This document shows positions 32,363-43,875 of a stretch of 64,000 nucleotides of DNA, in pieces. The position numbers were made by a program, and so were the translations under genes. The stretch's first letter is position 1. Each line of letters begins with the position of its first letter. Under the pieces are notes generated by a model. That model worked only from the letters and a program-made list of their open reading frames with translations, was not told the origin of the DNA and did no database searches. This stretch comes from Immersiella caudata (taxonomy: Eukaryota; Ascomycota; Sordariomycetes; Sordariales; Lasiosphaeriaceae), in NCBI GenBank assembly GCA_030512335.1, contig JAULSU010000003.1, positions 1,054,001-1,118,000 on the forward strand, written 5' to 3'.

Positions 32363-33445
32363 ATGACCCTGCTCAACGCTGCTTCCTTGGGCATCGATGT
32401 GGCCTCTTTGGTCATTGAGAGCTGTGAGAATTGGAAGTGGGGCAGCTCGGGGTCGACTGCAGGCACATACAAGAAAGTTGTCGAGCGATGGACCGAGGCA
32501 GCTACAACAGAAGACGGGGGGCTGACCGCGGAACGAGTCATTATCAGAGACTGGACAAGAGCTGAGGACCGATTGGGTCTCTTCATGCATGTCGTGGAGA
32601 GCATGGAGCACGTCGTCGAGCGTGTGTCCGCAGAGGACTCGAGACATGGTACGCGGGAGACCTAGACCTCTTCGAACCCCCAGCATGCGTGATTACTGCT
32701 CGGTGTTCGAGAGCTAACTGAATGCGGCAGCTGTCTCACCACAGAATCTCTACGAGGCCATGATCCATGCACGCAATGCCTCCATAGTTCTGTCCGAGTA
32801 CCAAAGGCAGATGGGGGTTGTGACACAGAACCTGCTCGCCCTCAAGTACGACCAAACTGACAACACAAAGCTCAAGATTCATGCAGGAATCATATGTGTC
32901 ATGGTTTTGGCGGCGTGGTTTACAGGGGGTTTGTCCGCGGTAATAGGAGCATCGGCAGGGATGAGCTCCGGTGTCAACGAGCTCTACCACAGATACGATG
33001 CCTCCAATCACAAGAAGGTCATCAAGGATGGTGAGTGTCGAGACCCCCCCTGGCCGTCGAACACAGGCCCTGCGTCAAACCACGATGCTAATGGGACTTT
33101 CTAGTAAACACCACTATCGAAAAGCTCAGCCAAGCATTGGTGGACGCGGACGCCGCCCTCGCCATCCTATTCTGCTCACAAGTCCTCCGGAAGCCGCTCG
33201 ACTCAGAACACATCTCGCTGAGCGAGCGGATGATGCTCTTGCGGGAGCTGGGCATCGACACTGCCCACCTAAGTGAGCGTGACTACAGCCAGAAGCTAGT
33301 GGCCACGAGGGTCACACGCTTTTGCAAGGTGTACAAGGACTTGAAAAAGCAGATAGACGGTCTCAAAATAGCGACGGGATTCGATACGCTGACTGTACGC
33401 TCGGGGAACCTGGTCGAAATCCCGCAAGGCGGTGGTGCCAACTAG
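32363..33445 (+). CDS. Unrecognised helical protein with one Gly-rich membrane segment
   Basis: Three exons (32363-32648, 32731-33030, 33105-33445; introns 82 and 74 bp with clean GTACGC/CGGCAG and GTGAGT/TTCTAG borders) give 308 residues. I recognise no family. The N-terminal 145 residues look all-helical (ASLGIDVASLVIESCE, GLFMHVVESMEHVVERV). A membrane segment spans about 148-178 (IICVMVLAAWFTGGLSAVIG then ASAGMSSG), rich in small residues, and a helical C-terminal region follows (LRKPLDSEHISLSERMMLL, KVYKDLKKQIDGLK). The membrane segment resembles that of the divergent gene at 30132-30936. A helical bundle before a glycine-rich segment recalls fungal membrane-targeting cell-death executioners, but this is speculation. 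Confidence 0.7.
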
Positions 33446-34064
33446 GTATCTAGCGATGGCACACTTTTCACCTCTTTGGCTAGGTCTCCAAAAAGTCCTC
33501 TTCAGTCGATCTCGAAGCGATCAGCCTGTATAATAAATGCATAAGTAGCCATTCTTCACCACGGGAGTATTGACGGGGTCGAGGAACGGCCCGAGCAGTG
33601 TATCTCCGCAGCTCCGAACCTGATTAGAATGCAAGTGGCGCAGGGAGTGTAGAAAGGCATCTCTCTTCCCGGACCGAAGTGATGTGCTACCTTGACATGC
33701 GGCTAGTTGGGCTGGCCAAACTCAATGCCGACGTTGAACGATATCCCGCCACCGACCGCGTACCGCTAGCAACGGAACGGCGGCATCTCGCCCCAGCCTC
33801 ATTGCGTCACCGGTCTGTGCCAGGTGGATGAAGATCGATGATATAATGGCGAAAGCAGCAACAGTATCTGGTGATCAAGTCCGCAACGAACTCTTTGAAC
33901 TCCTGATCATCACCACACCACTTCAGCCAACGTAATAGCAGCAAGCCATACTGGGCCCTTTTCACCAAGGTACCCCTCAGCCGAACCATTGTTGCGTATG
34001 CCCGGCTGACATCTCGCAGACGGAACTCCCTCAGACACACCCAGTCACAGAAAATTGAGCCAAC
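33446..34064. other. Intergenic, no gene seen
   Basis: Frames here carry stops or lack protein character. Confidence 0.4.
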
Positions 34065-34265
34065 ATGTGCTTCGGATTCGGACGACGGAACGGGTGCGGA
34101 CGAGGCTTCATCGCCCAACCAGTCCGCCCCGTCGCAGCCGAACCCTTTGCCTTCCACGGACACAGACACGGACACCGCGGCCCCTCCATCATGGGCCCCC
34201 GTCCCATGGCAAGATACCACCACGGAATGACACACCGGAGAGACGGACGGCGATACGGATGTTGA
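34065..34265 (+). CDS. Small Gly/Arg/His-rich protein, doubtful
   Basis: A 66-residue open frame opening MCFGFGRRNGCGRG and ending in GRRYGC. It is basic and rich in Gly, Arg, His and Met (FHGHRHGHRG, MARYHHGM). A Cys at position 2 and near the end could be lipid-modification sites, as in small palmitoylated fungal proteins, but this is inference. No homologous family recognised; the start is the first ATG of the frame. It may be a chance frame. Confidence 0.35.
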   Translation: MCFGFGRRNGCGRGFIAQPVRPVAAEPFAFHGHRHGHRGPSIMGPRPMARYHHGMTHRRDGRRYGC

Positions 34266-34423
34266 GAAAGGATTGCGCTCGTGGAAGCAGCTCGCAGGAA
34301 TGAATCAGGGCTATTACTACCAAGTTAATGTCTAATTACAAGCACACGTTTTTCTCTTTTTTGGATGCCGAAGAATGCTCCCCTCTCCCATAAATGAACG
34401 GCGTGAGAACAGTCTGGCGGTCA

Positions 34424-35032
34424 TCAAACAGCGACGGTAGCGGGCGTCGCGGCCTTGGCCTTCTCGCGGCCGCCCCAGTGGTTCCAGTCCATGTAGCGAT
34501 ACCCCTGCGTGAGCTGGGCGCCAGCGTTGACGAAGTGGCAGGCAAAGAGGAGGTAGTTCTTGGGGGTGACGGCCAGCGAGTAGCGCATAAAGGTGAAGGC
34601 GTAGATGGTGAGGGCACCCGTCATCTTGCCCGAGATGCTATTCGCACTGTCAGCACGTGACCACAATAAAATGGAGATGGGGGATGCGACGCACAGCTCG
34701 GGGCTCTTTTGGGTGTCGAGGACGGCGGCCAGAGGGATGCCGAAGTTGGAGGCCGGGCCCCAGAAGTCTGCATTTCGGAGTCAGCGGCGCGAACGCGGAG
34801 TCACGGGTCCGGCGTTGGGGGGCATATTCTGTTGGGGGATGGGGAACGGGGGGAGAGGGGGGGGGGGGGGCGGTCCGTGGGGGAGGGCCGGGAATAACCT
34901 TCGACCCTGCGTCGTTCCGGCATCGGGGGGCGCTGCAGTTCACGCAATTGAGCACTTACGGGTCGAGCAGAAGTAGTCGGTCACGGGGTTGGACCGTATC
35001 TTTGCGTTTGCCGCCTTGATGAGAGCCGCCAT
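34424..35032 (-). CDS. MPC1: Mitochondrial pyruvate carrier subunit MPC1
   Basis: Three exons (35032-34960, 34767-34695, 34637-34424) encode 119 residues. The protein carries the family hallmarks HFWGPASNFGIPLAAVLDTQ, SPELISGKMT, FMRYSLAVTPKNYLLFACHF and AQLTQGYRYMDW, closely matching the pattern of yeast MPC1. MPC1 forms a heterodimer with MPC2/MPC3 in the inner mitochondrial membrane and imports pyruvate into the matrix. The N-terminus is short and basic, and the length is normal. The first intron (192 bp) contains a G run at 34857-34870 as seen on the plus strand. This is the only clear conserved housekeeping gene in the window. Confidence 0.95.
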
Positions 35033-35593
35033 TTTGGTCGATGGGGGGAGAATGAGCGCGATGGGGTCGGTGTGGAAAAGAGGAAGAATTCCTTGCCGCG
35101 CGGAAATAACGGGACGCGCTGGCTTCAATGGCGTTCGTCACAGTCAACGTTTTCGCCGGCAACCACGTGACCAGCCACGTTTTGCGTGGGCCCCTTGCAG
35201 GCTTGGCGAGAATTTCGCTGTTTGCCCCAGACAAACTTCCCCAACCCCAGCAGGGATCCTGGCACGGCACGAAAAGATGGAATGGCGCGTCCACGCCGAC
35301 ATCACCACGGATTTCGTCAATTGAAGATTTGACAAACGCTTCAATGAACGAAGGAAATGCCTTCTCAAGATCTCCTTGCCCGCAGACCGCCAGTCCGATG
35401 AAGAAGCGCAAGCCTGCAGAGTGCCTTCTACCTGGCCAGTGCGCGGTCTCACCGCTCAACCCACTCAACAGCAACGTCAAGCAAAACAAACCCCTGACTC
35501 CGCACTTGGTCCCGCGCTGCCATACCGGTTGCGCTCCAAGTACCAGCACGGCTTCATCAGTACCTGCCCAAGCCATCCCAAAATGAAGTCGTA
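35033..35593. other. Intergenic, no gene seen
   Basis: Upstream of MPC1 and downstream of the NLR relic. No motif found. Confidence 0.4.
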
Positions 35594-37909
35594 TCATGGC
35601 AAATCTCGCTCGTCCAGCAAGACCCTCCTATTTTCCCCCGCGACTAGTGCCTTGAGCCGCATAGCGGCCAGCCTAGCACCTATCTTGAAGTAGTTGTTCC
35701 CCAGCAATTTCGAAACCTCCGAGAAGTACCAAGCAACCCCGTACGACTCAGACGGATCTGAGAAGTCCTTGCAGAGTCCGACGAGGTAAGGCCGCAAAGG
35801 CCTCAAATTCCACTCAAACTTACCCTTGTGCTTCTTGTCCACAGACAGCTCAAGCATATCAAGTTGATCAACTCCAATGTCTAGCAGATACTGCACCGTT
35901 TCCAGCCGCCGTTTTGATGCGATTTCTTTTTCACAATGTTGCCTGCGACGAAAGCTGTCGAAAATCTCCCACCTACGAATGGCCTCTAGCCCTTTCGGTT
36001 TAGACATTGTTCCCTTGGTTAAGTGCGACCTGTTTCGTGAATGGCGGAAGCGGTAGCCGAAAATCGCACCCTCCAGCATTCCCATGTTATTTTTTGTTGC
36101 TGCCCCAAAAAGAACTTGCCTGCTAGTCCCTGCTTTGGCTTTGATATAAGGCAGTAGATTGAACTGAGCCGCGAGGTGGAGAAAGTGGCTGTTGGAAAGA
36201 GGATACGGAAGGTAGCGTGCTGACCAATGGCAACGCTGCCTGTGACACGACTCCTCAACAGAGCTCTTGCCATTTCTCAGGCTGTCGATGGCTGTCAATA
36301 CCGCCGGTACCCTTGCGTCAAGCGTATCGAGAGCTCGCACCATCAAGTCGACATTTTCGTGAGGGCATTCAGAAATGCGGCTTGCACAACGAAGCGCTGG
36401 GGCGATGACAAAGTCCCACAGCTCTACAAGCGAGAGGCTTTGCGAAAGCGACTTTCCGGCCAAACGGAGGCCCATACCTTCGAGCAGGAGAAAATTTGGG
36501 TCGAAAGACGCCCCCGAATCCGCTTGCAGCCTACGCCAAACGGTTGGCTGAATGGACCACTCTCTTGCAGTGCGATGCGTGAAATCGACAGTCTCACTGT
36601 CTGATACCAAGATACCTCTGGTATGCGACGCAAGCTTTCTCTGGAGAGAAACATGAAGATGGCTCGAGGTTGTTGCGTCTGACCATGAATCCTCCATTGA
36701 ATACAGGTAGTCAGGCGATAAGTCATGGTCTCGGCGGGCATGCTCATCTAGCAGCCACAAAGTCTTCCAGCTGATGGGGAAATCTGCTGATTCGACAACT
36801 TGAATAAAACGGCGCCGCGCTGCCGATTTCGCTCGGGGGTTCTGTCCCATATCGTGTCGTACAGGGAGCAGATGTCTGTAGGTAAACTCTCGATGATTTC
36901 CTTGAGCTCCACGATCCCAGAGCCTTCTGTGGCGGCCAGCTCGAGGGCGTCAACCACTAGCTTGAGCCAGATGAAGACACTGTTGGCTTTCTGCTTGAGA
37001 TCTTGCTGCAGGTTGATGGATTCTTCGGGAAGAGCGGCAGACAGCTCACGAAGAGCTAGGCATTTCTGAAACCTCTCTGCCACGAATATCTCCATATCGC
37101 TTCCGGTGCGCAGATCCATCTGAAGTTTAGGGGCGTCGGAGTAAGCGTCATTGAATTCCACCCATGGCCGACTCGCGACACAGATCTTGACGCCATTCTG
37201 AGAGGTGGTCGCCAATGATTCCACCAGGGCCGCCACATCGTGTGGAGGAACGTCAAACTCGTCAAGTCCATCGATGAATACAGCCAAAGCAATCCTTGTT
37301 CTGCTAATCTCCATCAAGTTGTCAAAGCATTCTTCGAGCTCCCATTCGTGCATGTCTTCTTCCAGGGCTCTGGGAGTGATGCCGAACAGCCAGAAGGCGG
37401 CCCAACGTCTTGGGCATACCATCGGTATGAAATCGGGGTACTGGTCCAACACCTGGTATAATAACGACTGTTTCAGGCCTCGTAGCAATTTTTGCGGTGT
37501 TTCTCCTGCGTTCCAAGCGTAGTAAAGCGTTACCAGGAAGAGGCGCTGGCCGGCCCAGTTCGCCAGATGAACTTTCAGGGAAGGAGATTGCAAAATGTGC
37601 TTCATGATGGTTGATTTCCCAGCTCCAGGTTTGCCGGTGACCCAGTAGATGGAATCGTAGGCGATCTCCCTCGTCACAAATTCCCCGCACTCCACGATTC
37701 AAAAGCCGTTCTGGCGGCCCCTCCAGCCCCTTCGACGCATCATAGAGCGCCGTAGTCAGCGAAGAGAGAGTCTGAGAGTGCTCCGATAGGAGCGCGACAC
37801 GGTCCCGGTTGTGCTTTTGTTTCTCCCGGCCTTTGGCGATGATACGACCACCGAGGTCGACAAATTGAACCACGATGGCCACGATGGCCAATGCGCTCAT
37901 GGGATCCAT
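35594..37909 (-). pseudogene. NACHT NLR-like gene, broken in two places
   Basis: The N-terminal piece (37909 to about 37695) reads MDPMSALAIVAIVVQFVDLG, the usual start of fungal NLRs. The NACHT piece is in another frame: YWVTGKPGAGKSTIMKHIL (Walker A), LAVFIDGLDEFD (Walker B), VKICVASRPW. It runs to DRTPERNRQRGAVLF, where the reading continues in a third frame from about 36805 as IQVVESADFPISWKTLWLLD to the stop at 35594, with weak ankyrin-like text (HFLHLAAQFNLLPYI). No GT..AG intron explains either switch. About 150-250 residues that normally separate N-terminus and NACHT are missing, suggesting a deletion at about 37695. NLRs sense non-self and signal cell death. Sequencing error at the second site is possible. 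Confidence 0.8.
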
Positions 37910-39122
37910 GGTTGGAGGGGCGACCAGGATGGTCTGACGTCGTCACCGACGGCCTTGCGGCATTTGAGCAAGGGCACCGGTGGGATTTCGTCCAGTCCGT
38001 CCTTAGCTGCGTGTTATTCGGATGAAAATACTGATTGAGGCGAAGTTGGCTGCGGGAGGCGACAGCAACCGGGAGCTGCGCAGCTAGCGGTGACTGGGGA
38101 GTTGAAGAGGCATTTGGTGATGGTGGGGCTCGGGGGGAGCCTGATGTGGTGGTGTGCCTTGGATCATGTGATCAGAATTTCCCGATTGGCAGCGCCCTGT
38201 ATCGTCTCGACGGACAGAGCGCTGGCCAGAACATCTTGGATGGGGAGCTGAGATGCATGGCTCAGGGCCTTTTTTGAAGTTCGTGTCGAGGGCGAAGAAG
38301 TCGCATTTAAAGTTTAAACAGTGGGTACCTCTTTGCCCTCTGGCAATGCAATTGCGGGGACAAAGATCTGTTCAATCCTCTTGTTCCCCTAGTTGCATAC
38401 CTTACGATACCAAGCTTCGATAAGTGCATTTCTTATCGAGGCATTCCCAGCGCAGCCCATCCCCCCTTCCTGCTGGAAAGAAGAGAACTTGGCGTGAAAA
38501 GTTGAGCCACGTGAGCAAGTCCGAGCTGACGACTTCGCTAGCAGAGTGCGATCGGGACCCGGGTACGGCACGCAAGTGTGCATGTGCCCAGAATTAGATG
38601 ATTTGCGCCATCGAAATTCCATACAGCGGGCAATATGCCGCCCTTGGCCTCCCCACAGGTGCACAGGCAGAGTGTTTTACCCGACCAAAAGTTCATAGTG
38701 CGAGCCATCCAATCGGTTCCGTTACCACGAATTGATTGGACTGGCGGATACAACAGCTCCATGCAGCCGGTCTGGGGAAAATCAGGACTTGCTTACCTTG
38801 GCCTCCACTATTACACGACATGGAAATGCCACGGTCGTTTCGAAAAGAAAAAAAAATCCCCTCACGCCGGACTTGACCAAGTCCGAATATATGGGGTTCT
38901 TTGCTTGGGTGCAATTAGAGATCCGTACAGCTATGCCGTCCGGGTCTCCACAACGATTTCCACCGGGACGCTGGAAACGTGCCATGTCTATTGTTCGTCC
39001 TCGGTTTTTGCGTCCTGGGCGGTGCGGAGATGCGAGTTGCGTAATCCCTATAAAACAGATGATGGGGAGCCAGCCGTGGCATAGAGCAGCACGTCAGTCC
39101 CACATCTACCGTCAATATCACC
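37910..39122. other. 1.2 kb intergenic; GMC promoter side
   Basis: No supported gene. The right end holds the TATA element listed separately. Confidence 0.4.
39049..39055 (+). promoter_or_regulatory. TATA box of the GMC oxidoreductase gene
   Basis: TATAAAA, 68-74 bp upstream of the ATG at 39123, a sensible distance for a short leader. Confidence 0.5.
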
Positions 39123-40974
39123 ATGGTTCCTTGGACATGTCTTCTTCTCGGCGGTGTATCACTCGTCTCTGGTGCTGTTCTCAGGGACCGCGAAGCAGCA
39201 GAGAATGCCTATGACTATGTCATTGTCGGAGGAGGGACTGCGGGGTTGACGGTGGGGAACCGGCTCAGCGAGGGTGGCAAGCACACTGTGCTCGTCGTCG
39301 AGTATGGGAAGCTTGGTAAGCATCAAACTGTTCTTCAACACCACCACCACCTCCTCCTCCCGCTAATATGACAAAAGACGGCGGCGCACTGTACGACATC
39401 ACCTCCGTCCCATCACCCGGACTGGCAAACCGGACATTCCGGGTAGACGTCGGTTTCGTCGTCGGTGGCAGCTCCGCCGTCAACGGCATGATATTCCAGC
39501 GCGGAAATGCCAAAGACTACGACATCTGGGGTGAGCTCGCCGGTCCCAACAACACCTGGTCCTGGAGCAACCTCGTGGGGTACTTCAGAAAGGGTGTCCA
39601 GCTCACACCACCAAAGCCAGAAGTCCCAGCCGACTTCAACCTCACGTACGACATGCAGTACTGGGGCAACAACTACACCCGCCACAACATCTTTGCCACC
39701 TACCCCAACAACCTCGCCCCGGGCATCTTCCCCATGCACCAAGCCCTCAAAGCCATCCCCGGAGTCAATGTTGCCGAGGACAGCGGAAACGGCGAAACTG
39801 GCATCGCCTATTGGATGACCTCGACCGATCCCCGAACTGGCGCAAGATCTTACGCCAAAACCGGACATTGGGACGGCCTCAACCGGCCCAACTACCAACT
39901 GCTCCCTGAAACCCGCGTGAACGAGATCATCTTTGAAGGTAACGTTGCCGTCGGAGTACGCATCACACCCCGTGGCGCCAACACCTCCACCATCGTTACC
40001 GCCAGAAAGGAAGTCGTCCTCGCTGCCGGCGCCATCCACACGCCGCAGATCCTCCAACTCAGCGGCATCGGTCCCGCTGATCTTCTCCAACGCGCCAAAA
40101 TCCCAGTCAAAGTCGACCTCCCCGGAGTGGGCTCCAACTTTCAAGACCACTCCTACACCGACGTCTCCTTCCGCTGTACGCCCCCCTTCCATCCGATCAT
40201 CTGTCCTCCGATGTACTGACATTCACAGGGACCCAATCCCCACCCATCCCGGCCCACCTTCTCAACACCCCCACGCCCGACAACCTAGGCCGCTCCAGCC
40301 TCGGTGTCTCCCTCTCCCTCCCCGTCGTCTCCCCCAACTTCTCCTCCATCACCGCTCGCTTCGCATCCCAAGATCCCGCTGCCTTCCTTCCCGCGGGTAG
40401 TCATCCCACCATCATCGCAGGCTACCGCGCCCAACAAGTCATTTACGCACGCGAGATGCTACGCGACGACTTCTCTTTCCTGCGATTTTCCGCGAGCGCG
40501 ACACCCACCTTCACACCCGTCAACATCCACCCTGTTTCTCGCGGTACGGTGTTGATCAACCCCGATGCGCCGGAGGATGAGCCTATTGTGGACTATCGAG
40601 GGGCGTCGAATCCGATTGATGTTGAGCTTTCTGTTGAGGGGATCAAGTTCCTGAGGAAGTTGTTCAACACGGGGGAGTTGGCAAAGTATGGTGCTGTCGA
40701 GGTATCCCCTGGGAGAGGTGTGGAAAGCGATGAGCAGCTGGCCGAGTGGGTAAGGAGGCGGAGCGTGCCCAGTGTGTACCATCCGGTGGGAACCGCGGCG
40801 ATGATGCCGAGAGAGTTGGGTGGCGTTGTGGACGGAGAGTTGAAGGTGTATGGCGTGGAGAAGTTGAGCGTCGTGGATGCTTCGGTTATGGCGACTGTTG
40901 TGGCGGCAACAACGAGCATGAGTGTGTATGCTATTGCGGAGAAGGCGGCGGATCTGATCAAGGAGAGGGCGTAG
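39123..40974 (+). CDS. Secreted GMC-family FAD oxidoreductase
   Basis: Three exons (39123-39315, 39378-40175, 40229-40974; introns 62 and 53 bp), 578 residues. Signal peptide MVPWTCLLLGGVSLVSGA. The FAD-binding dinucleotide motif is YDYVIVGGGTAGLTVGNRL; the GMC signatures appear as VVGGSSAVNGMIFQRG and AAGAIHTPQILQLSGIGP. The catalytic His lies in VYHPVGTAAM, and VVAATTSMSVYAIAEKAADL closes the fold. These enzymes oxidise alcohols, aryl alcohols or sugars and give hydrogen peroxide, or use quinones as acceptors. Several Asn-X-Ser/Thr sites fit secretion. It is tail to tail with the DUF3176 gene, only 37 bp apart. Exact substrate is unknown. Confidence 0.93.
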
Positions 40975-41011
40975 GAGGCGTGAGTTCAAAAAAAAATGTC
41001 ATTGGCTGCGA

Positions 41012-43044
41012 TCATCTTATCATCCGCCAGGCCTCCTCGTCGCTCTCCTCGCCCCTTTGTCTCGGCATCATTTGTTCCCCAAAAAGGAAAACCTCCGTCC
41101 CTCTTGCCCTCTCTTCCATTTCGACAATGGTATTCGCCCCTCTAAACAGCCCGTTCGTTTCCTCCCCTTTCGCCATGACGGCCAGCGTACTGGACCCCCA
41201 AACTCCCACATCCCTGCCCCCCATTCGGGATCGGGCCAGCACCCACGCCACGGCCGCAAATGTCCCAACTCCGAGCAGGCCATGGAGCACTATCCACCTC
41301 CAATCCACACGATACAGTACCGTCACAACTCCAACCCGCCCAAGCACCATGTTTCCTTCCCCAATCGCACCAGGCCGATCGGCATCACCGCCAGCCCGCA
41401 ACGCGTTGCTCATACTCCTCGCCACAGCTTCAAACAACCCATCTACCCTGGCTGTACTCCAAAGCTCCTGTGCTGCACTAGGTTCATACTGCGGCCCAGT
41501 ACGAACCGTCATGTAGAATCCGTTCAAGGGAGTCCAGTTGTCCGCCACCGGTTCCAGGGTCGTAGTGCAGTTTACGGTAAGCCCTGTGCAAGACGCAAAG
41601 GTACGCTGCACAAACGAAGAAATAGAGTTGATGGCGGTTTGGCTGATGTTGTATCCGCCGCCGGTGAAGGAAAGGTCTGTTCGGCTTGGGGACGAGAAGC
41701 GCGGGTGGTAAGAGATATCGAGCTGGCGTGCAGGAGAGAAGACAGGTGGTGGTTGGTTCGGGAAGGTTGAGAAGAGGGCCCAGGATGAAGGGTCACGGGC
41801 GGAGTGATCGGGAGATGGAGAGATGGATTCCGACAGGACCCCGCCTGTTACGGTTGAGGTGTAGGCGTTGACACAGTAGTAGAGGACACATTCTTGGGCG
41901 GAGACTCCAGGGTTGGCGGTAGTGAGAGGGAGGGTGGTGATGTTGGTTGACGGGGGATGTCGAAGGATACTTTGGGACCAGATGAGGGTTGTGATGTTGC
42001 CGAAGGCGAGGGAACGTGTTGCGTTGGTCGTGCCGCGGAGTGCCATCTCAAGAGAGTTGTCTAGATCTGGGGAAACATTAGCAGCTGTTTGAAGGGAAGA
42101 AAGAGGCATGTCCAGTGCTCACAAAGGCCGCTGGGCAGACTGTAGCGGACGATCTGATCCCTGTCTATTTGAGGAGGGTTGGTCGCTCGGTCGAGGGTGA
42201 TATTCATCCGGGTCCTTGACTCGACTCTTGTGGTGGAGATGGATGAAGTGAGGTCTGCGCAGGCCGAGCAAACCGAAAGGGATGTAAACTGAGGGTAGAC
42301 GCAGTTTCCAGACGGGCAGGCAAAGTTGGCCTGCTGAGAGACGGCAGTGGTGGATTGGACGAGACCATACATGATGGCAGACTGCATCGAGAAGTCGGCG
42401 TCGGCCGTAATGGGAATATTCCCTCCATACAGGCGAGTAGAGTTCCCTTCAGCAAACTGAATCGCCGAGGGTGCTGCAGTCCGTGTCTCCGTGCCTCTCG
42501 AGTACCGGCTGGCTCGAAAGATGGCAGTCCTGTTGGATGGGTCGTCGATGAGTGCGGTGGTCTGGCGAAACTGCAATAGCTGTTGAGCAAAGGGATCCAT
42601 GGCGACCGCCAGAACGATGAATGCCGCGCCGATGCGAATCATGCCGATGCCCTTCACCCTGCTGTTGAAGAGCAAGAGGATGCTCCCCAGAGGCCCCTCA
42701 CCAGCCGATTCGATGCGATCAAAATCCAGGAGTCGTCGGCGGCCATGGGAGAAGACGACCCACTTGGATTGGGCCATGACGAAGCTGAGGGCATGGACGA
42801 TGCATGCCTTGTACGCTGTCGAGATGATGGCGACCAATGTGTTGAGCGTCACAAATCCAGAGCCGAAAATCGGTTCGCCGTCGAAGGCGAACAGAAGTCC
42901 GATGAGCGCACCGAGGAGCAGAACCGATGCAGCGAGGCAGAAAACGAGAATCCAGATATCACCAATACGGAGCGATTTCCTCTTTGCGTGGGGTGGCAAC
43001 GCATTGGCGGAGCCGAGGGGTTCCATCAAGATATTGGGGCCCAT
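41012..43044 (-). CDS. DUF3176 multi-pass membrane protein
   Basis: Two exons (43044-42123 and 42066-41012; 56-bp intron) give 658 residues. N-terminal membrane segments (IWILVFCLAASVLLLGALIG, GFVTLNTLVAIISTAYKACI) with the conserved QSKWVVFSHGRRRLLDFDRIE, then a third segment (IRIGAAFIVLAVAMDPFAQQ). The long outer region has CPSGNCVYPQFTSLSVCSAC, the Cys-rich DUF3176 signature, and many N-glycosylation sites. A last membrane segment near the C-terminus (WIVLHGLLGVGTFAAVAWVL) precedes a cytosolic tail. The family is widespread and often multicopy in Pezizomycotina, with no known function. Start taken at the first ATG, MGPNILMEP. Confidence 0.88.
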
Positions 43045-43875
43045 CGCGTCCGAGTTGTGCTTGGAGACCGTTGCGGCGACGGGTGGCAATGGTGCGAAAA
43101 TTCATGATGGACGCGCGACTGCTCGTCTCCGGGCCGCTAACGAATTCGAATTAAATTGCCGGAGGCTCTGTCCGCCTGTATTTTCCGATATGCGAGCCAG
43201 CCAACCAAGGCGAGTGTCTGTTCGTTTCAGCCCTGCTAGGTCCCAGCAAAAATTGAAGCTGCGATGGTGCGTGCGCGCCGTTTGCGGATGGCCTGTCGTA
43301 AACTTCAACAGCTGTCCAACGTCGACTTCCACTGCATGTCCCGCTGCCAGCTGCCACAGATATGGCAGGGCTTCCGCGCCAAGACCCCGCACATTGCTCA
43401 TTGCCAGCAGACGAATTTTCGACGTCAAAATCGCAAAACCACAGAAGTTGGCAAATGGCAATCTTTTGCTTGCTTCAGTTACAATCATAAGGGTATACCA
43501 CTACCAAATATCGCTTTCGCCATGATACATTTACATAGAAAATCCCGAGGCGCTCAAGCCCGTCTCCTCTCTCCGTCTGCTCCCAATTGGGCAAGCACGC
43601 TTCTCGACGTCATTGAGTTCATCATTATCTACAAAAATCGACATGGAGTCCGAATGCCGTCCTTCTATCAACCCGCCCAGTGTGCCCGCCGCCGGGCCGT
43701 TGATGGCCGCCTCTTCCCGCATCCTCGCTGAATCGAATCCTGGTACAGGAATCTTCAATATCTAACAAATAAAAAAGGTCCTCTCTCGGCGCCCATCAGT
43801 ACAATGGAGCGCCGTTCGAGGTCAGAAGAGAAGTCGCACGCGCACAATGTCTATTGTCTTTGTTGTCCTGTCTGC
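43045..43875. other. Intergenic, no gene seen
   Basis: Contains the DUF3176 promoter side and the 3' flank of the repeat protein gene. No motif found. Confidence 0.4.

Noticed and set aside
39413..40222. A 269-residue minus-strand frame over the GMC gene
   Set aside because: Antisense shadow of the FAD oxidoreductase exon 2.
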